Shown one piece after another: positions 8,323 through 16,068 of a stretch of 64,000 nt of DNA. This stretch comes from Oryzobacter telluris (GTDB lineage: Bacteria; Actinomycetota; Actinomycetes; Actinomycetales; Dermatophilaceae), in assembly GCF_043099285.1 (NCBI RefSeq), contig NZ_CP170723.1, positions 3,720,001-3,784,000 of the forward strand, in the 5' to 3' direction. The number at the start of each line of letters is the position of its first letter. Positions within the stretch are counted from its first letter, which is position 1. The position numbers were made by a program, and so were the translations under genes. Below the pieces are notes generated by a model. It had not been told where the DNA came from. It did not search any database and saw only the letters and a program-made list of their open reading frames with translations.

Positions 8323-8814
8323 TCAGCCGCCCGCGGGGCGGGACGGCGGGGGCGGCGCGGCGAAGAACGCGGCGGCATCACCCTCGTAGCCGGGGGTGGC
8401 GCGCTGCGCGTGCCAGCGCTGGTGGAGGTCGCGGGCGACCGGTTCCTCGGGCTGCTCGGGCGGGTCGGTGCCGTCCCAGAGGTCGAGGCCGACCCCCAGG
8501 GACCCGCCCGTGGGGCTCGCGACGACGGCGGCGGCGAGCCGGTCGAGGAGGTCCGGGGAGAGCCCGTCGAGGAGGGTCCGCGGGCGGCGCCGCTCGGCGA
8601 GGACGAGCAGCCGGGCGATGGCGTGGACGTCGTCCGGGCCGAGCCGGGTCCCGGTGAGGAGGAGGGCGCGCAGCTCGGCGAGGAGCCGGGCCCGCACCCA
8701 CGGGCCGAGGGCCAGGAGGGCATGGCGGTGTGCCGTCTCCTGCCAGTCGGCCGAGCCGGTGCGTAGGAGGTGGCGGTACTCGCGGGCCACCTCGGACTCG
8801 ACGCCCGGGTCCAT
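8323..8814 (-). CDS. hypothetical protein
   Basis: I do not recognise this 163-residue protein. It is largely helical and Leu/Ala/Arg-rich in the first two thirds (HALLALGPWVRARLLAELRA and a second repeat-like ARLLVLAERRRPRTLLDGLS), with a Pro-rich end. There is no signal peptide or membrane segment, so it is probably cytosolic. A TACCAT box six bases before the ATG gives it its own leaderless promoter. It may be read together with pyrE, which starts only 34 bases downstream. Confidence 0.65.
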   Translation of the reverse strand: MDPGVESEVAREYRHLLRTGSADWQETAHRHALLALGPWVRARLLAELRALLLTGTRLGPDDVHAIARLLVLAERRRPRTLLDGLSPDLLDRLAAAVVASPTGGSLGVGLDLWDGTDPPEQPEEPVARDLHQRWHAQRATPGYEGDAAAFFAAPPPPSRPAGG

Positions 8815-8820
8815 CGTCCG

Positions 8821-8826
8821 ATGGTA
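8821..8826 (-). promoter_or_regulatory. -10 box of a leaderless transcript (hypothetical gene)
   Basis: TACCAT on the minus strand is six bases before the ATG at 8814. Confidence 0.5.
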
Positions 8827-8893
8827 GGTCGCCGAGGCGGGTGACGACGAGGGCCCGGCGCCCCTGCGATGCCGGGCCCCCGCCGTGTCCCGC

Positions 8894-9343
8894 TCAGCCC
8901 TGCACGGAGCGGTCGAGCAGCCGCTCGGCCGCGGCGCCCAGCGCCTCCTGCATCTCGGGGTCGTGGTCGTACTGGTCGGCGAGCGCGGCGGCGACGATGC
9001 CGGCCCCCGCGAACACCTGCCCCTCGTCCCAGCCCTTCGGCGGGCGCGGCCACGGCCACTTGCGCGGCCAGCCGGTGCCGCACCAGTCGTCGATCTCGTC
9101 GAGGAACTGCTTGCCGGCGCCCTCGCCCCGGCCGCCGACGACGATGATCGCGCCGTAGAGGACGTTCTGGAGCAGCTGCGCCCCGACCTCCGCCTCGGCG
9201 GGCGGGAGCGGCTGCGGGTTGAGCGCGACGGCGTCGACGCGGGTGGTGAAGGAGCCGCGGACCGGGCCCTTCGGGATGATGAAGTCCCAGGCCTGCGGCG
9301 GGATCTTCACGACCTTCGACAGGGCCTTCCAGTTCAGGGCCAT
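8894..9343 (-). CDS. hypothetical protein with an NPQPLPP motif
   Basis: The 149-residue product has no recognised enzymatic domain. It carries VALNPQPLPPAEAEVGAQLL around residues 39-58; the NPQPLPP string recurs in unrelated uncharacterised proteins of actinobacteria and other bacteria and has no known role to my knowledge. The rest has a Trp/Pro-rich middle (WCGTGWPRKWPWPRPPKGW) and a helical C-terminus. There is no signal peptide. The ATG at 9343 follows GGAGACGTC, a proper ribosome binding site. Confidence 0.7.
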   Translation of the reverse strand: MALNWKALSKVVKIPPQAWDFIIPKGPVRGSFTTRVDAVALNPQPLPPAEAEVGAQLLQNVLYGAIIVVGGRGEGAGKQFLDEIDDWCGTGWPRKWPWPRPPKGWDEGQVFAGAGIVAAALADQYDHDPEMQEALGAAAERLLDRSVQG

Positions 9344-9426
9344 GACGTCTCCTCGTGGTGGGTGGTCCCGCTCGGTGCGGGTCACCACGAAAGAGGAGGG
9401 CGCAGGCCCGCCTGATACAGCCGGGC

Positions 9427-10203
9427 TCAGCCGCGGACGCGGAACCGGTCGACGGCGCGCATCGCCCCGCCGCGCAGCAGCGGTCGCGGGGTAGCCCGCA
9501 GGGCCGCGGTGAGGACCTTCCACTGCCCGCCCGGGACCGAGATCACCTTGCCCGCGGCGACGTCGCGCAGCGCCTGGGCCACGACGACGTCGGCGTCGAG
9601 CCAGAGCGCCTGCGGGAGGGCGGAGATCGACATCCGGGCCCGCTGGTGGAACTCGGTGCGGGTGAACCCGGGGCACAGGGCGGTCACGGTGACCCCCGTG
9701 CCGGCCAGCTCGCTCGCGAGCCCCTCGGAGAACACGGTGACGAAGGACTTCTCGGCCGAGTAGGTGCCGTTGGCGATGAAGGAGGCGACCGACGAGACGT
9801 TGAGGATGCCGCCGCGGCCGCGGGCGCGCATCGCCCGGCCGGCCGCGTGGCAGGTGAGCAGGACGGCGCGGACCATGACGTCCAGGCCCGCCTCCTCCTC
9901 CCTCAGGTCGTTGTCGAGGAAGCTGCTGCGGAAGCCGAAGCCGGCGTTGTTGACCAGGAGGTCGACGGGACGGACGTCGTCGGCGAGGCGGTCGCACACC
10001 CGCCCGGTCTGCTCGCGGTCGGAGAGGTCGGCGACGAGCACCTCGACCGCGACCCCGTGGCGGTCGCGCAGGGCGGTGGCGAGCTCCTCGAGCCGGGCCC
10101 GGTCGCGGGCGACGAGGACGAGGTCGGTGCCCTCGCGGGCGAGTCGCTCGGCGAACGCGCGGCCGATGCCGGCCGACGCTCCGGTGACGAGTGCGGTGCC
10201 CAC
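9427..10203 (-). CDS. short-chain dehydrogenase/reductase (SDR) family oxidoreductase
   Basis: This 258-residue classical SDR has the NAD(P)-binding motif TGASAGIGRAFA, the NNAG motif in LLVNNAGFGFRSS, the active-site Ser in NVSSVASFIANG and the YSAEKSFV catalytic Tyr/Lys pair. An Arg in LVARDRARLEEL after the second strand suggests NADP preference. It resembles the DltE/YohF-like lipid or fatty-acyl SDRs, but the substrate is unknown. GTG 10203 is chosen because TACCGT precedes it by seven bases and the sequence then starts with the Rossmann strand. Confidence 0.9.
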   Translation of the reverse strand: MGTALVTGASAGIGRAFAERLAREGTDLVLVARDRARLEELATALRDRHGVAVEVLVADLSDREQTGRVCDRLADDVRPVDLLVNNAGFGFRSSFLDNDLREEEAGLDVMVRAVLLTCHAAGRAMRARGRGGILNVSSVASFIANGTYSAEKSFVTVFSEGLASELAGTGVTVTALCPGFTRTEFHQRARMSISALPQALWLDADVVVAQALRDVAAGKVISVPGGQWKVLTAALRATPRPLLRGGAMRAVDRFRVRG

Positions 10204-10210
10204 GCCGGGA

Positions 10211-10216
10211 ACGGTA
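10211..10216 (-). promoter_or_regulatory. -10 box of a leaderless transcript (SDR gene)
   Basis: TACCGT on the minus strand lies seven bases before GTG 10203. It faces the xth promoter about 70 bases away. Confidence 0.5.
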
Positions 10217-10282
10217 ACCCGGCCCCCGCCGCCGGTCGTCGGTGCCCCCACCACCATCGGCGTGCACGTCGGTGGGCCTCGT

Positions 10283-10288
10283 TAGGGT
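10283..10288 (+). promoter_or_regulatory. -10 box of a leaderless transcript (xth)
   Basis: TAGGGT is six bases before GTG 10295. Confidence 0.55.
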
Positions 10289-10294
10289 GGCCGG

Positions 10295-11080
10295 GTGCGC
10301 ATCGCCACCTGGAACGTCAACTCCATCCGCTCCCGCATCGACCGCGTCGAGGCGTGGATCGAGCGCTCCGACGTCGACGTCCTGCTCCTGCAGGAGACCA
10401 AGGCCACCGACGCCCAGTTCCCGTTCGAGCGGCTGCGGGCCCTGGGGTACGAGGTGGCGCACCACGGCCTCAACCAGTGGAACGGCGTTGCCGTCCTGTC
10501 GCGGGTCGGGCTCGACGACGTGCAGGTCGGCTTCCCCGGCGACCCCGGGTGGGGCGAGCCGGTGGCTCCCGAGGCCCGCGCCATCGGCGCCACGTGCGCC
10601 GGGGTGCGGCTGTGGTCGGTCTACGTCCCCAACGGGCGGGCGCTCGAGGACCCGCACATGGCCTACAAGCTCGCCTGGCTGGGGCAGCTGCGCGACCGCG
10701 CGGTCGAGTGGGCGGCCGACGGCACCCCCGTGGCGCTGTGCGGCGACTGGAACATCGCGCCGCAGGACGACGACGTCTGGTCGATGGAGTACTACCTCGA
10801 CAAGAGCCACGTCTCCCCCGGTGAGCGGGCGGCCTTCCACGCCTTCCTCGAGGCCGGTTTCGTCGACGTCGTGCGCCCGCACGCCCCCGGCCCGGGCACC
10901 TACACGTACTGGGACTACCAGCGCCTCGCCTTCCCGAAGAAGCGCGGCATGCGCATCGACTTCGTCCTGGGGTCGCCGTCGTTCGCGGCGCGCGTGGCCG
11001 GCGCCGTCATCGACCGCGAGGAGCGCAAGGGCGCCGGGGCGAGCGACCACGCCCCCGTCGTCGTGCAGCTCGACGACTGA
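10295..11080 (+). CDS. xth: exodeoxyribonuclease III (AP endonuclease, Xth family)
   Basis: This enzyme incises DNA at abasic sites and trims 3' blocks in base excision repair. All core motifs are present in the 261-residue product: TWNVNSIRSRI, the metal-binding Glu in LLLQETKA, VPNGRAL, the GDWNIAP loop, YTYWDYQ, RIDFVLGS and the catalytic SDHAPV at the C-terminus. Length matches the family. GTG 10295 is preceded by a TAGGGT box at leaderless spacing. The small hypothetical gene that follows has its own promoter. Confidence 0.95.
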   Translation: MRIATWNVNSIRSRIDRVEAWIERSDVDVLLLQETKATDAQFPFERLRALGYEVAHHGLNQWNGVAVLSRVGLDDVQVGFPGDPGWGEPVAPEARAIGATCAGVRLWSVYVPNGRALEDPHMAYKLAWLGQLRDRAVEWAADGTPVALCGDWNIAPQDDDVWSMEYYLDKSHVSPGERAAFHAFLEAGFVDVVRPHAPGPGTYTYWDYQRLAFPKKRGMRIDFVLGSPSFAARVAGAVIDREERKGAGASDHAPVVVQLDD

Positions 11081-11123
11081 ACCTGCCCCGGTCGGGGGCT
11101 TCCGGGCCGTCGGTGGTCGGGGT

Positions 11124-11129
11124 TAGCGT
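11124..11129 (+). promoter_or_regulatory. -10 box of a leaderless transcript (hypothetical gene)
   Basis: TAGCGT is six bases before the ATG at 11136. Confidence 0.55.
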
Positions 11130-11135
11130 GCCGGG

Positions 11136-11549
11136 ATGACGCGCCGCCCCCACGAGAACGTCGCGACGGTCCTGGTGGACCCCGCGGTGCTCGCCGAGCT
11201 CGAGGTGGTCCTCATGCACCTCGACCTGCGGGTGTGGCCGATGGCGACGGCCCCCATCTGCGCCGACGGGCCGCGCCAGGCGTTCCAGTACCGCCGCCGC
11301 ACCCTGGAGGCCCGGCGCGGTGCGTGGGACGACGCCGCGCACTGGGTGCCGGTGTGGGTGTCGTTCGGGGCGTCGTGGCGGCGTGGCGAGGACCCGCTGC
11401 CGTGGGAGGCGCACCGGGTGCTGTGGTCGGCGCTCGCCGGGTACGAGGGGCACGTGCACTACCGGCGGCGCCTCGAGGGCGTGCGCCCGCTGCCGGTGCC
11501 CGTCGGCCCCGACGGCGAGGGCGTCCCCCTCGGCCTGCGGCGCGACTGA
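11136..11549 (+). CDS. hypothetical protein
   Basis: I do not recognise this 137-residue protein. It is Trp-, Arg- and Pro-rich (DDAAHWVPVWVSFGASWRR, LPWEAHRVLWSALAGYEGH) and has neither signal peptide nor membrane segment. A strong leaderless promoter context and codon use like the neighbours support it as real. It is convergent with the reductase gene, with only 28 bases between them. Confidence 0.65.
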   Translation: MTRRPHENVATVLVDPAVLAELEVVLMHLDLRVWPMATAPICADGPRQAFQYRRRTLEARRGAWDDAAHWVPVWVSFGASWRRGEDPLPWEAHRVLWSALAGYEGHVHYRRRLEGVRPLPVPVGPDGEGVPLGLRRD

Positions 11550-11577
11550 AGCCGCGCGGGTCAGCGGCCGCTCGGCG

Positions 11578-12234
11578 TCAGCGGCGCCAGAAGAGGTGGT
11601 GGACGACGCCACTGGGGCTCGGGACCTCCTCGTGGTGGAAGCGGTCGAGCAGGTCCTCGGGCCGCTCCCAGAGCCGACCGCCCCGGCCGATCTCGACCGG
11701 CGCGACCGCGACGTGCATCGTGTCGACGAGGGCGGCCGCGAGGAACTCCAGCACCGTGGCCACGCCGCCGCCGAGGCGCACGTCCTTGCCGTCGGCCGCC
11801 TCCTTGGCCTGCCGCAGCGCCTCGTGGGGGTCGGCGTCGATGAAGTGGAAGGTGGTGTCCGACAACGAGATCGACGGCCGCACGTGGTGGGTCAGGACGA
11901 AGACCGGCGTGTGGAACGGCGGCTCGTCTCCCCACCAGCCCTCCCACTCCAGGTCCTCCCACGGCCCCTGCTGCGGGCCGAACTTGCCGCGCCCCATGAT
12001 CTCGGCGCCGATGTTGTGGGAGAAGTCGCGCGTGAAGTAGTCGTCGAGGCCGCGGGTTCCTCCGGGGTCGGTGCGGTTCGGCCAGCTCGCCGTGGCACCC
12101 GCCCAGGCGGCGAGCCTCGACGGGTCGGCGTGGCCGAAGGGCCGCTCGACGCTCTGACCCTCGCCGGTGCCGAACCCGTCGGTGGAGAGCATGAAGTTCT
12201 GCACCCGCAGGAGCTGCTCGCGCGGGGCGCTCAC
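11578..12234 (-). CDS. dihydrofolate-reductase/RibD C-terminal family protein
   Basis: The 218-residue product belongs to the large RibD-C/DHFR-like family of predicted NADPH-dependent reductases. It begins with the strand LLRVQNFMLSTDGFG, has the family strand HTPVFVLTHH and ends with VRLGGGVATVLEFLAAALVD followed by MHVAVAPVEIGRGGRLW. Its GTG start overlaps the stop of the SRPBCC gene (GTGA). It is the third gene of an arsR-SRPBCC-reductase operon. The substrate is unknown. Confidence 0.85.
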   Translation of the reverse strand: MSAPREQLLRVQNFMLSTDGFGTGEGQSVERPFGHADPSRLAAWAGATASWPNRTDPGGTRGLDDYFTRDFSHNIGAEIMGRGKFGPQQGPWEDLEWEGWWGDEPPFHTPVFVLTHHVRPSISLSDTTFHFIDADPHEALRQAKEAADGKDVRLGGGVATVLEFLAAALVDTMHVAVAPVEIGRGGRLWERPEDLLDRFHHEEVPSPSGVVHHLFWRR

Positions 12235-12770
12235 GACGCCACCTCCGGTGCGGCCAGGCCGCGCTCGGCGTAGTGGGCCCGGCCTGCGGCGAAGGCGTCC
12301 CAGTCCCAGGGCTCGGGTCGCCCGGCCAGGCACGGCTCCAGCCGGTCGAGGGAGGTCTGCAGGCCGACGAGGTAGAGGTTGTCGACCGCCTCCTGCACGT
12401 CGGGGACGACGTGGCTCAGCCGCAGGATGCAGCCGGCGTCGGCGGCCTCGAGCTCCCAGCGCATCGTCGACCCCGGCGCGGGGTGGGTGTGCTCGAAGAG
12501 CAGCGGCGGCTCCAGGCGCAGGATCGTGCACGTCATCCTCACCGGCTCGTCGGGCGACCTCCCGGAGAAGACCATCTCGCCACCCTCGCGCAGGTCCACG
12601 GTGATGTCGGCGTCGAACGGCAGCCACCAGTCGGCGAGGCGCTCGGGCGCGGTGATGGCGTCCCACACGTCGCGCACGTCGTAGGCGAGGTGGCGCTCGA
12701 AGCGGATGACGCCACCGTCGGCGGTGCGCTCGAGCACGCCGTCGTAGCGGGTGGTGAGGTCGTCGGTCAC
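12231..12770 (-). CDS. SRPBCC (AHSA1/START-like) domain protein
   Basis: This 179-residue protein has the AHSA1-type hydrophobic-ligand fold: IRFERHLAYDVRDVWDAITAP, LADWWLPFDADITVDLREGG and EHTHPAPGSTMRWELEA with a late amphipathic helix. Proteins of this group are commonly encoded directly after an ArsR regulator, as here, and their ligand is generally unknown. The GTG start overlaps the ArsR stop by four bases and the gene itself overlaps the reductase start by four, so all three are coupled. Confidence 0.88.
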   Translation of the reverse strand: MTDDLTTRYDGVLERTADGGVIRFERHLAYDVRDVWDAITAPERLADWWLPFDADITVDLREGGEMVFSGRSPDEPVRMTCTILRLEPPLLFEHTHPAPGSTMRWELEAADAGCILRLSHVVPDVQEAVDNLYLVGLQTSLDRLEPCLAGRPEPWDWDAFAAGRAHYAERGLAAPEVAS

Positions 12771-13111
12771 GAGGATCGCTCCTTCGGGGGGATGGGTCGG
12801 GCGGTGCGTTCGAGGTGGCGCTCGAGGGAGTCCAGGCGCCCGGCCAGCTCGGCGCGGTAGGGCTCGAGCCACTCGTCGAGCTCGCGCAGGGGTTCCGCGC
12901 GCAGCCGGTAGAGGCGGCGCTGGGCGTCGCGGCGGACCTCGACGAGGCCGGCGTCGCGCAGCACCTTGAGGTGCCGGGACACCCCGGGCTGGTGCATCCC
13001 GACGGCCTCGACGAGCTCGCCCACCGAGCGCTCGCCGCCCCGCACGGCATCGAGGATGCGGCGGCGGGTGGGGTCGGCGATCACCTCGAGGACGGCGAGT
13101 CGGCTGGGCAC
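12767..13111 (-). CDS. ArsR-family winged-helix repressor
   Basis: The 114-residue regulator shows the ArsR helix-turn-helix pattern, with DPTRRRILDAVRGGERSVGEL, then GMHQPGVSRHLKVLRDAGLVEVRRDAQRRLY. It lacks the ELCVCDL metal site, so it is probably not a metal sensor. GTG 13111 is favoured because TATGTT lies six bases upstream. An inverted repeat covers that box, which points to autorepression of the whole three-gene operon. Confidence 0.9.
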   Translation of the reverse strand: MPSRLAVLEVIADPTRRRILDAVRGGERSVGELVEAVGMHQPGVSRHLKVLRDAGLVEVRRDAQRRLYRLRAEPLRELDEWLEPYRAELAGRLDSLERHLERTARPIPPKERSS

Positions 13112-13117
13112 GCACCC

Positions 13118-13136
13118 AACATACGACACGTCGTAT
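13118..13136 (-). promoter_or_regulatory. ArsR autoregulatory operator over a leaderless -10 box
   Basis: The inverted repeat ATACGAC-AC-GTCGTAT spans 13121-13136 and overlaps TATGTT (13118-13123 read on the minus strand), the -10 box six bases before the arsR start. Binding there would block RNA polymerase. The link to this ArsR is inferred from position and symmetry. Confidence 0.65.
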
Positions 13137-13162
13137 ATACGGTCAAGCGGATGTGCGACGCC

Positions 13163-13672
13163 TCAGGAGCGGCCGAGGATGCCGCTGGCGTAGGCCGCCT
13201 GCCCGGCGTGCTGCGCGATGTCGTTGACGACGCTGACGAGGCGGACCGCGAGGGTGACCGGCGGGTCCCAGTCCTCGTCGACGACCCGGTCGAGGTCGTC
13301 GTCGGTGAGGCCGACGAGCACCGCGGCCGCGGCCTCCTGGACGGCCGCGTGGTAGCCGCGCAGGTCGGCGCCGGGGACGCGGACCGCGAGCACGTCGTCC
13401 CAGGTGTGCCCGTACCCGTGCGCCTCCGCGGGGAAGGGCAGGGCGAAGCGCTCGTACCAGCCGTCGCGGGTCCATACCTGCTCGAGGTCGAAGGCGCCGG
13501 CCACGTGGTCGTCGAGGATGCGGGTCAGGTGCCACACGAGCCAGGCGACGGTGTTGGCCCCCGGCGCCGGCGGCCGGGCCAGGTGCTCCTCGTCCGTGGC
13601 GTGAAGCACGCCGTTCACGGTCTCGCGCACCCGGGAGAAGGTGTCACCCAGCAGCTCTGCCGACGTCGCCAT
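13163..13672 (-). CDS. DinB-superfamily protein (mycothiol-dependent enzyme-like)
   Basis: This 169-residue protein has a DinB-like four-helix arrangement: LGDTFSRVRETVNGVL, NTVAWLVWHLTRILDDHVAG with the first metal-ligand His in the WHL box, and SVVNDIAQHAGQAAYASGIL near the C-terminus with the HAGQ box. In actinobacteria such proteins are predicted mycothiol-dependent S-transferases or maleylpyruvate isomerase relatives. The exact reaction is not evident. A TAGCGT box seven bases before the ATG indicates a leaderless start. Confidence 0.85.
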   Translation of the reverse strand: MATSAELLGDTFSRVRETVNGVLHATDEEHLARPPAPGANTVAWLVWHLTRILDDHVAGAFDLEQVWTRDGWYERFALPFPAEAHGYGHTWDDVLAVRVPGADLRGYHAAVQEAAAAVLVGLTDDDLDRVVDEDWDPPVTLAVRLVSVVNDIAQHAGQAAYASGILGRS

Positions 13673-13679
13673 GCTCCGG

Positions 13680-13685
13680 ACGCTA
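13680..13685 (-). promoter_or_regulatory. -10 box of a leaderless transcript (DinB-like gene)
   Basis: TAGCGT on the minus strand is seven bases before the ATG at 13672. Confidence 0.5.
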
Positions 13686-13705
13686 CTCGTCGCGGACGTC
13701 CGGCG

Positions 13706-15370
13706 TCAGAGGCCGAAGGTCGGGGCCGCACCCTCGGCGTGCTCGCGGCGGCGGACGCCGAGCGCGAGCGAGGCCACCGCCCCGAGGGCCGCGGCGATCG
13801 ACGCCCCGCGGAAGACCCACGCCACCTGGAGGACGGCCGCGTCCTTGAGCGCCTCGGTGTCGGTGGGGTCGGCCAGCCCGCCGACCTCGACGTAGTACTG
13901 GTGCAGCCCGATCGCGGTCAGCAGGGCGACGCCCACGACCATCCCCACCATCCGGGCGACGACGACGAGCGCCGAGGCCGTGCCGTGCGACTCCGCCGAG
14001 GCCTCGGCCAGGGCGGCGTCGTTGACCGGCGCGAGGGCCAGCCCGATCCCGAGGCCGGTGAGCGCGAGGACGAGGGTGGAGGCGACGAGGTCGTCGAGGC
14101 TGCCGCGGCCCCACGTCGTCATCAGGCCGAGCCCGATGGCGGCGAGGGCCAGGCCCGTTCCCGCCACGACCCCGGGCCCGGTGAGCCGCAGCGCCCAGCC
14201 GCCGGCGAGCGCACCGACCGGCACCGCGACGAGGAAGCGGACGAGGACGAGCGCGGCCTCGGTCTGGCTGGAGGTGTGCACGAGGCGGGCCAGCAGCGGG
14301 ACGTCGACGACGACGGCGACGAGCGCCACCCCGACGAGCAGCGACACGACGAGCGCCCAGACGAGCCTCCCCCGCACGAGGCCGCGGGGCACCAGCGGTG
14401 CTGCCGACCGGCGGTGGTGCACGACGTAGGCCGCCACCAGCGCGGCGGCGACCGGCAGCAGGGCGTACCCCAGCGGGCCCACGACCTCGCGCTCGGGCTC
14501 GGCCGCGGCGAAGGTGAGGACGACGCAGCCCAGGGCCCCCCCGACGAGCACCGCGCCCAGCAGGTCGGCCCGGCGCAGCAGCGCCCACCCGCCCCGCCCG
14601 GCGACGACCAGCGTGACGACGAGCAGCACCAGGCCCGCCACCCCGACCGGCGTCGCCAACCGCGAGGTCGAGTCCCCGAACGGCACGAACGGCACCCCGA
14701 GCGCCACGCTGGTGACGAGCGGCTCGGGGGCGACGAGCGCGAGCCCGAGGACCCCGGCGGTCACGGCGGACAGCACGAGGGTGACGACGCGCGGCCTCCC
14801 CACCGCTCCCCCACCCACGACGACCACGGCCACCGCGAGCAGCACCCCGGCCACGGCGTTGAGCCAGAAGATCGCCCGCCAGTCGGCGACGACGAGGACC
14901 AGCGCGCCGAGCACCGGCCCGAGGACGGACCCCAGCTCCTGCACCGCGCCGACGACGCCGAGCGGCACACCGCGCCGGTCCGCCGGCCACAGCTGGGCCA
15001 CGATGGCGAGGGTTGCCGGGACGAGCCCGCCCCCTCCGACGCCCTGGATGACCCGGCCCGCCACGAGCACCGGCAGCTCGACCGCGAGCGCGGTGACGGC
15101 CGACCCGACGACGAACACCGCGAGGCATCCGAGGAGGACGCGCTGGCGGTCGACGAGGTCGGCGAGGCGGCCGATGAGCGGCAGCACCGCGACGTACCCG
15201 AGGAGGAAGCCCGAGATGATCGGCGTCGCCCGCTGGAGGGAGTCGATGCCGACCCCCACCCCGCGCATCATGTCGGTGAGCGCGAGGACGACGACGTAGG
15301 TGTCGGCGGCGGCGAGCGAGACCGCGACCGCTGCGGTCGCGAGGAGGGCCCTAGGGGCGGGTGACCTCAA
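13706..15370 (-). CDS. MFS exporter, EmrB/QacA type (P55/Rv1410-like)
   Basis: This 554-residue transporter has about 14 hydrophobic segments and the MFS signature loop LPLIGRLADLVDRQRVL after the second. VIQGVGGGGLVPATLAI matches motif C-like regions of the EmrB/QacA group. It follows directly and overlaps by 20 bases a LprG-type lipoprotein gene. That arrangement matches the mycobacterial lprG-P55 pair, which moves triacylglyceride-type lipids to the cell envelope. By analogy the pair here would export lipids; drug efflux is the other option. The start is a TTG inside the lipoprotein gene. Confidence 0.85.
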   Translation of the reverse strand: MRSPAPRALLATAAVAVSLAAADTYVVVLALTDMMRGVGVGIDSLQRATPIISGFLLGYVAVLPLIGRLADLVDRQRVLLGCLAVFVVGSAVTALAVELPVLVAGRVIQGVGGGGLVPATLAIVAQLWPADRRGVPLGVVGAVQELGSVLGPVLGALVLVVADWRAIFWLNAVAGVLLAVAVVVVGGGAVGRPRVVTLVLSAVTAGVLGLALVAPEPLVTSVALGVPFVPFGDSTSRLATPVGVAGLVLLVVTLVVAGRGGWALLRRADLLGAVLVGGALGCVVLTFAAAEPEREVVGPLGYALLPVAAALVAAYVVHHRRSAAPLVPRGLVRGRLVWALVVSLLVGVALVAVVVDVPLLARLVHTSSQTEAALVLVRFLVAVPVGALAGGWALRLTGPGVVAGTGLALAAIGLGLMTTWGRGSLDDLVASTLVLALTGLGIGLALAPVNDAALAEASAESHGTASALVVVARMVGMVVGVALLTAIGLHQYYVEVGGLADPTDTEALKDAAVLQVAWVFRGASIAAALGAVASLALGVRRREHAEGAAPTFGL

Positions 15371-16037
15371 CGGGCTTCCCGTAGTCGGTGAGGGTGAGGA
15401 CGTAGGTCGCCGTGGTGCCGGGGAAGAACGGCCCCGTGAGCGAGGCGGTGCGCAGCTCGTCCTTCGCGGTGAGCCCGAAGGTCACCGTGAAGGTGCCCGT
15501 GCCGTCGCCGAGGTGGAACAGGTCCTCGATGCGGGTGCCGGGGAGGGTCCCGCCGACCTTGTCGAGGACCTCGCTGCCGGCGCGGGTCTGCCCGTCGGCC
15601 TTCGGGGACGCGGCCTCGGTGAGGAGGGAGGAGATGCCCTTGGCGGGGTCGAAGAACAGGGCCGGGTTGGGCGCGTTGAGGGTGGTGAGGTCGGTCTCGA
15701 CGTAGTCCGGGGTGAAGAACTTCATGTACGCGGTGTCGCCGAGGCAGATGAGGTCGACCGTGCCGGCCACGCCCTCGATCGTGCCGGTGATGGTGCCCGC
15801 GAACTTCGGCTCGGAGGCGTCGATGACGCCCGAGCCCTTGGCGGCGGTGACACCGTTCTCGCGCGGGGGGACGTCGCGGCTGGTGAGGTCGAGCGCCACC
15901 GTCGTCGCGCCGTCGAAGGCGGACTTGGCGGCGGCGAGCCGCTCGGCCGCCGGCTTGGCCGGGGTCTCGTCCGTCCCCGAGCAGCCGGTCAGCGCGAGGG
16001 CGAGGCCGGCGACGGCGAGGACGGAGCGACGGCGCAT
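15351..16037 (-). CDS. LprG/LppX-type lipoprotein
   Basis: The 228-residue protein has a lipobox (LALALTGCSG, Cys19) and a mature domain of the LppX_LprAFG family, a half-barrel with a hydrophobic pocket that carries acylated lipids. Family features are SAFDGATTVALDLTSRD at the start, GTIEGVAGTVDLICLGDTAY with YMKFFTPDYVETDL, and TYVLTLTDYGKPVEVTRP at the end. It overlaps an MFS exporter gene, the same order as lprG-P55. A TAGCCT box seven bases before the ATG makes this the first gene of a leaderless transcript. Confidence 0.88.
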   Translation of the reverse strand: MRRRSVLAVAGLALALTGCSGTDETPAKPAAERLAAAKSAFDGATTVALDLTSRDVPPRENGVTAAKGSGVIDASEPKFAGTITGTIEGVAGTVDLICLGDTAYMKFFTPDYVETDLTTLNAPNPALFFDPAKGISSLLTEAASPKADGQTRAGSEVLDKVGGTLPGTRIEDLFHLGDGTGTFTVTFGLTAKDELRTASLTGPFFPGTTATYVLTLTDYGKPVEVTRP

Positions 16038-16044
16038 GGGCGTC

Positions 16045-16050
16045 AGGCTA
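16045..16050 (-). promoter_or_regulatory. -10 box of a leaderless transcript (lipoprotein-exporter operon)
   Basis: TAGCCT on the minus strand is seven bases before the ATG at 16037. Confidence 0.55.
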
Positions 16051-16068
16051 ACCCGCGCCGAGTCGGCG

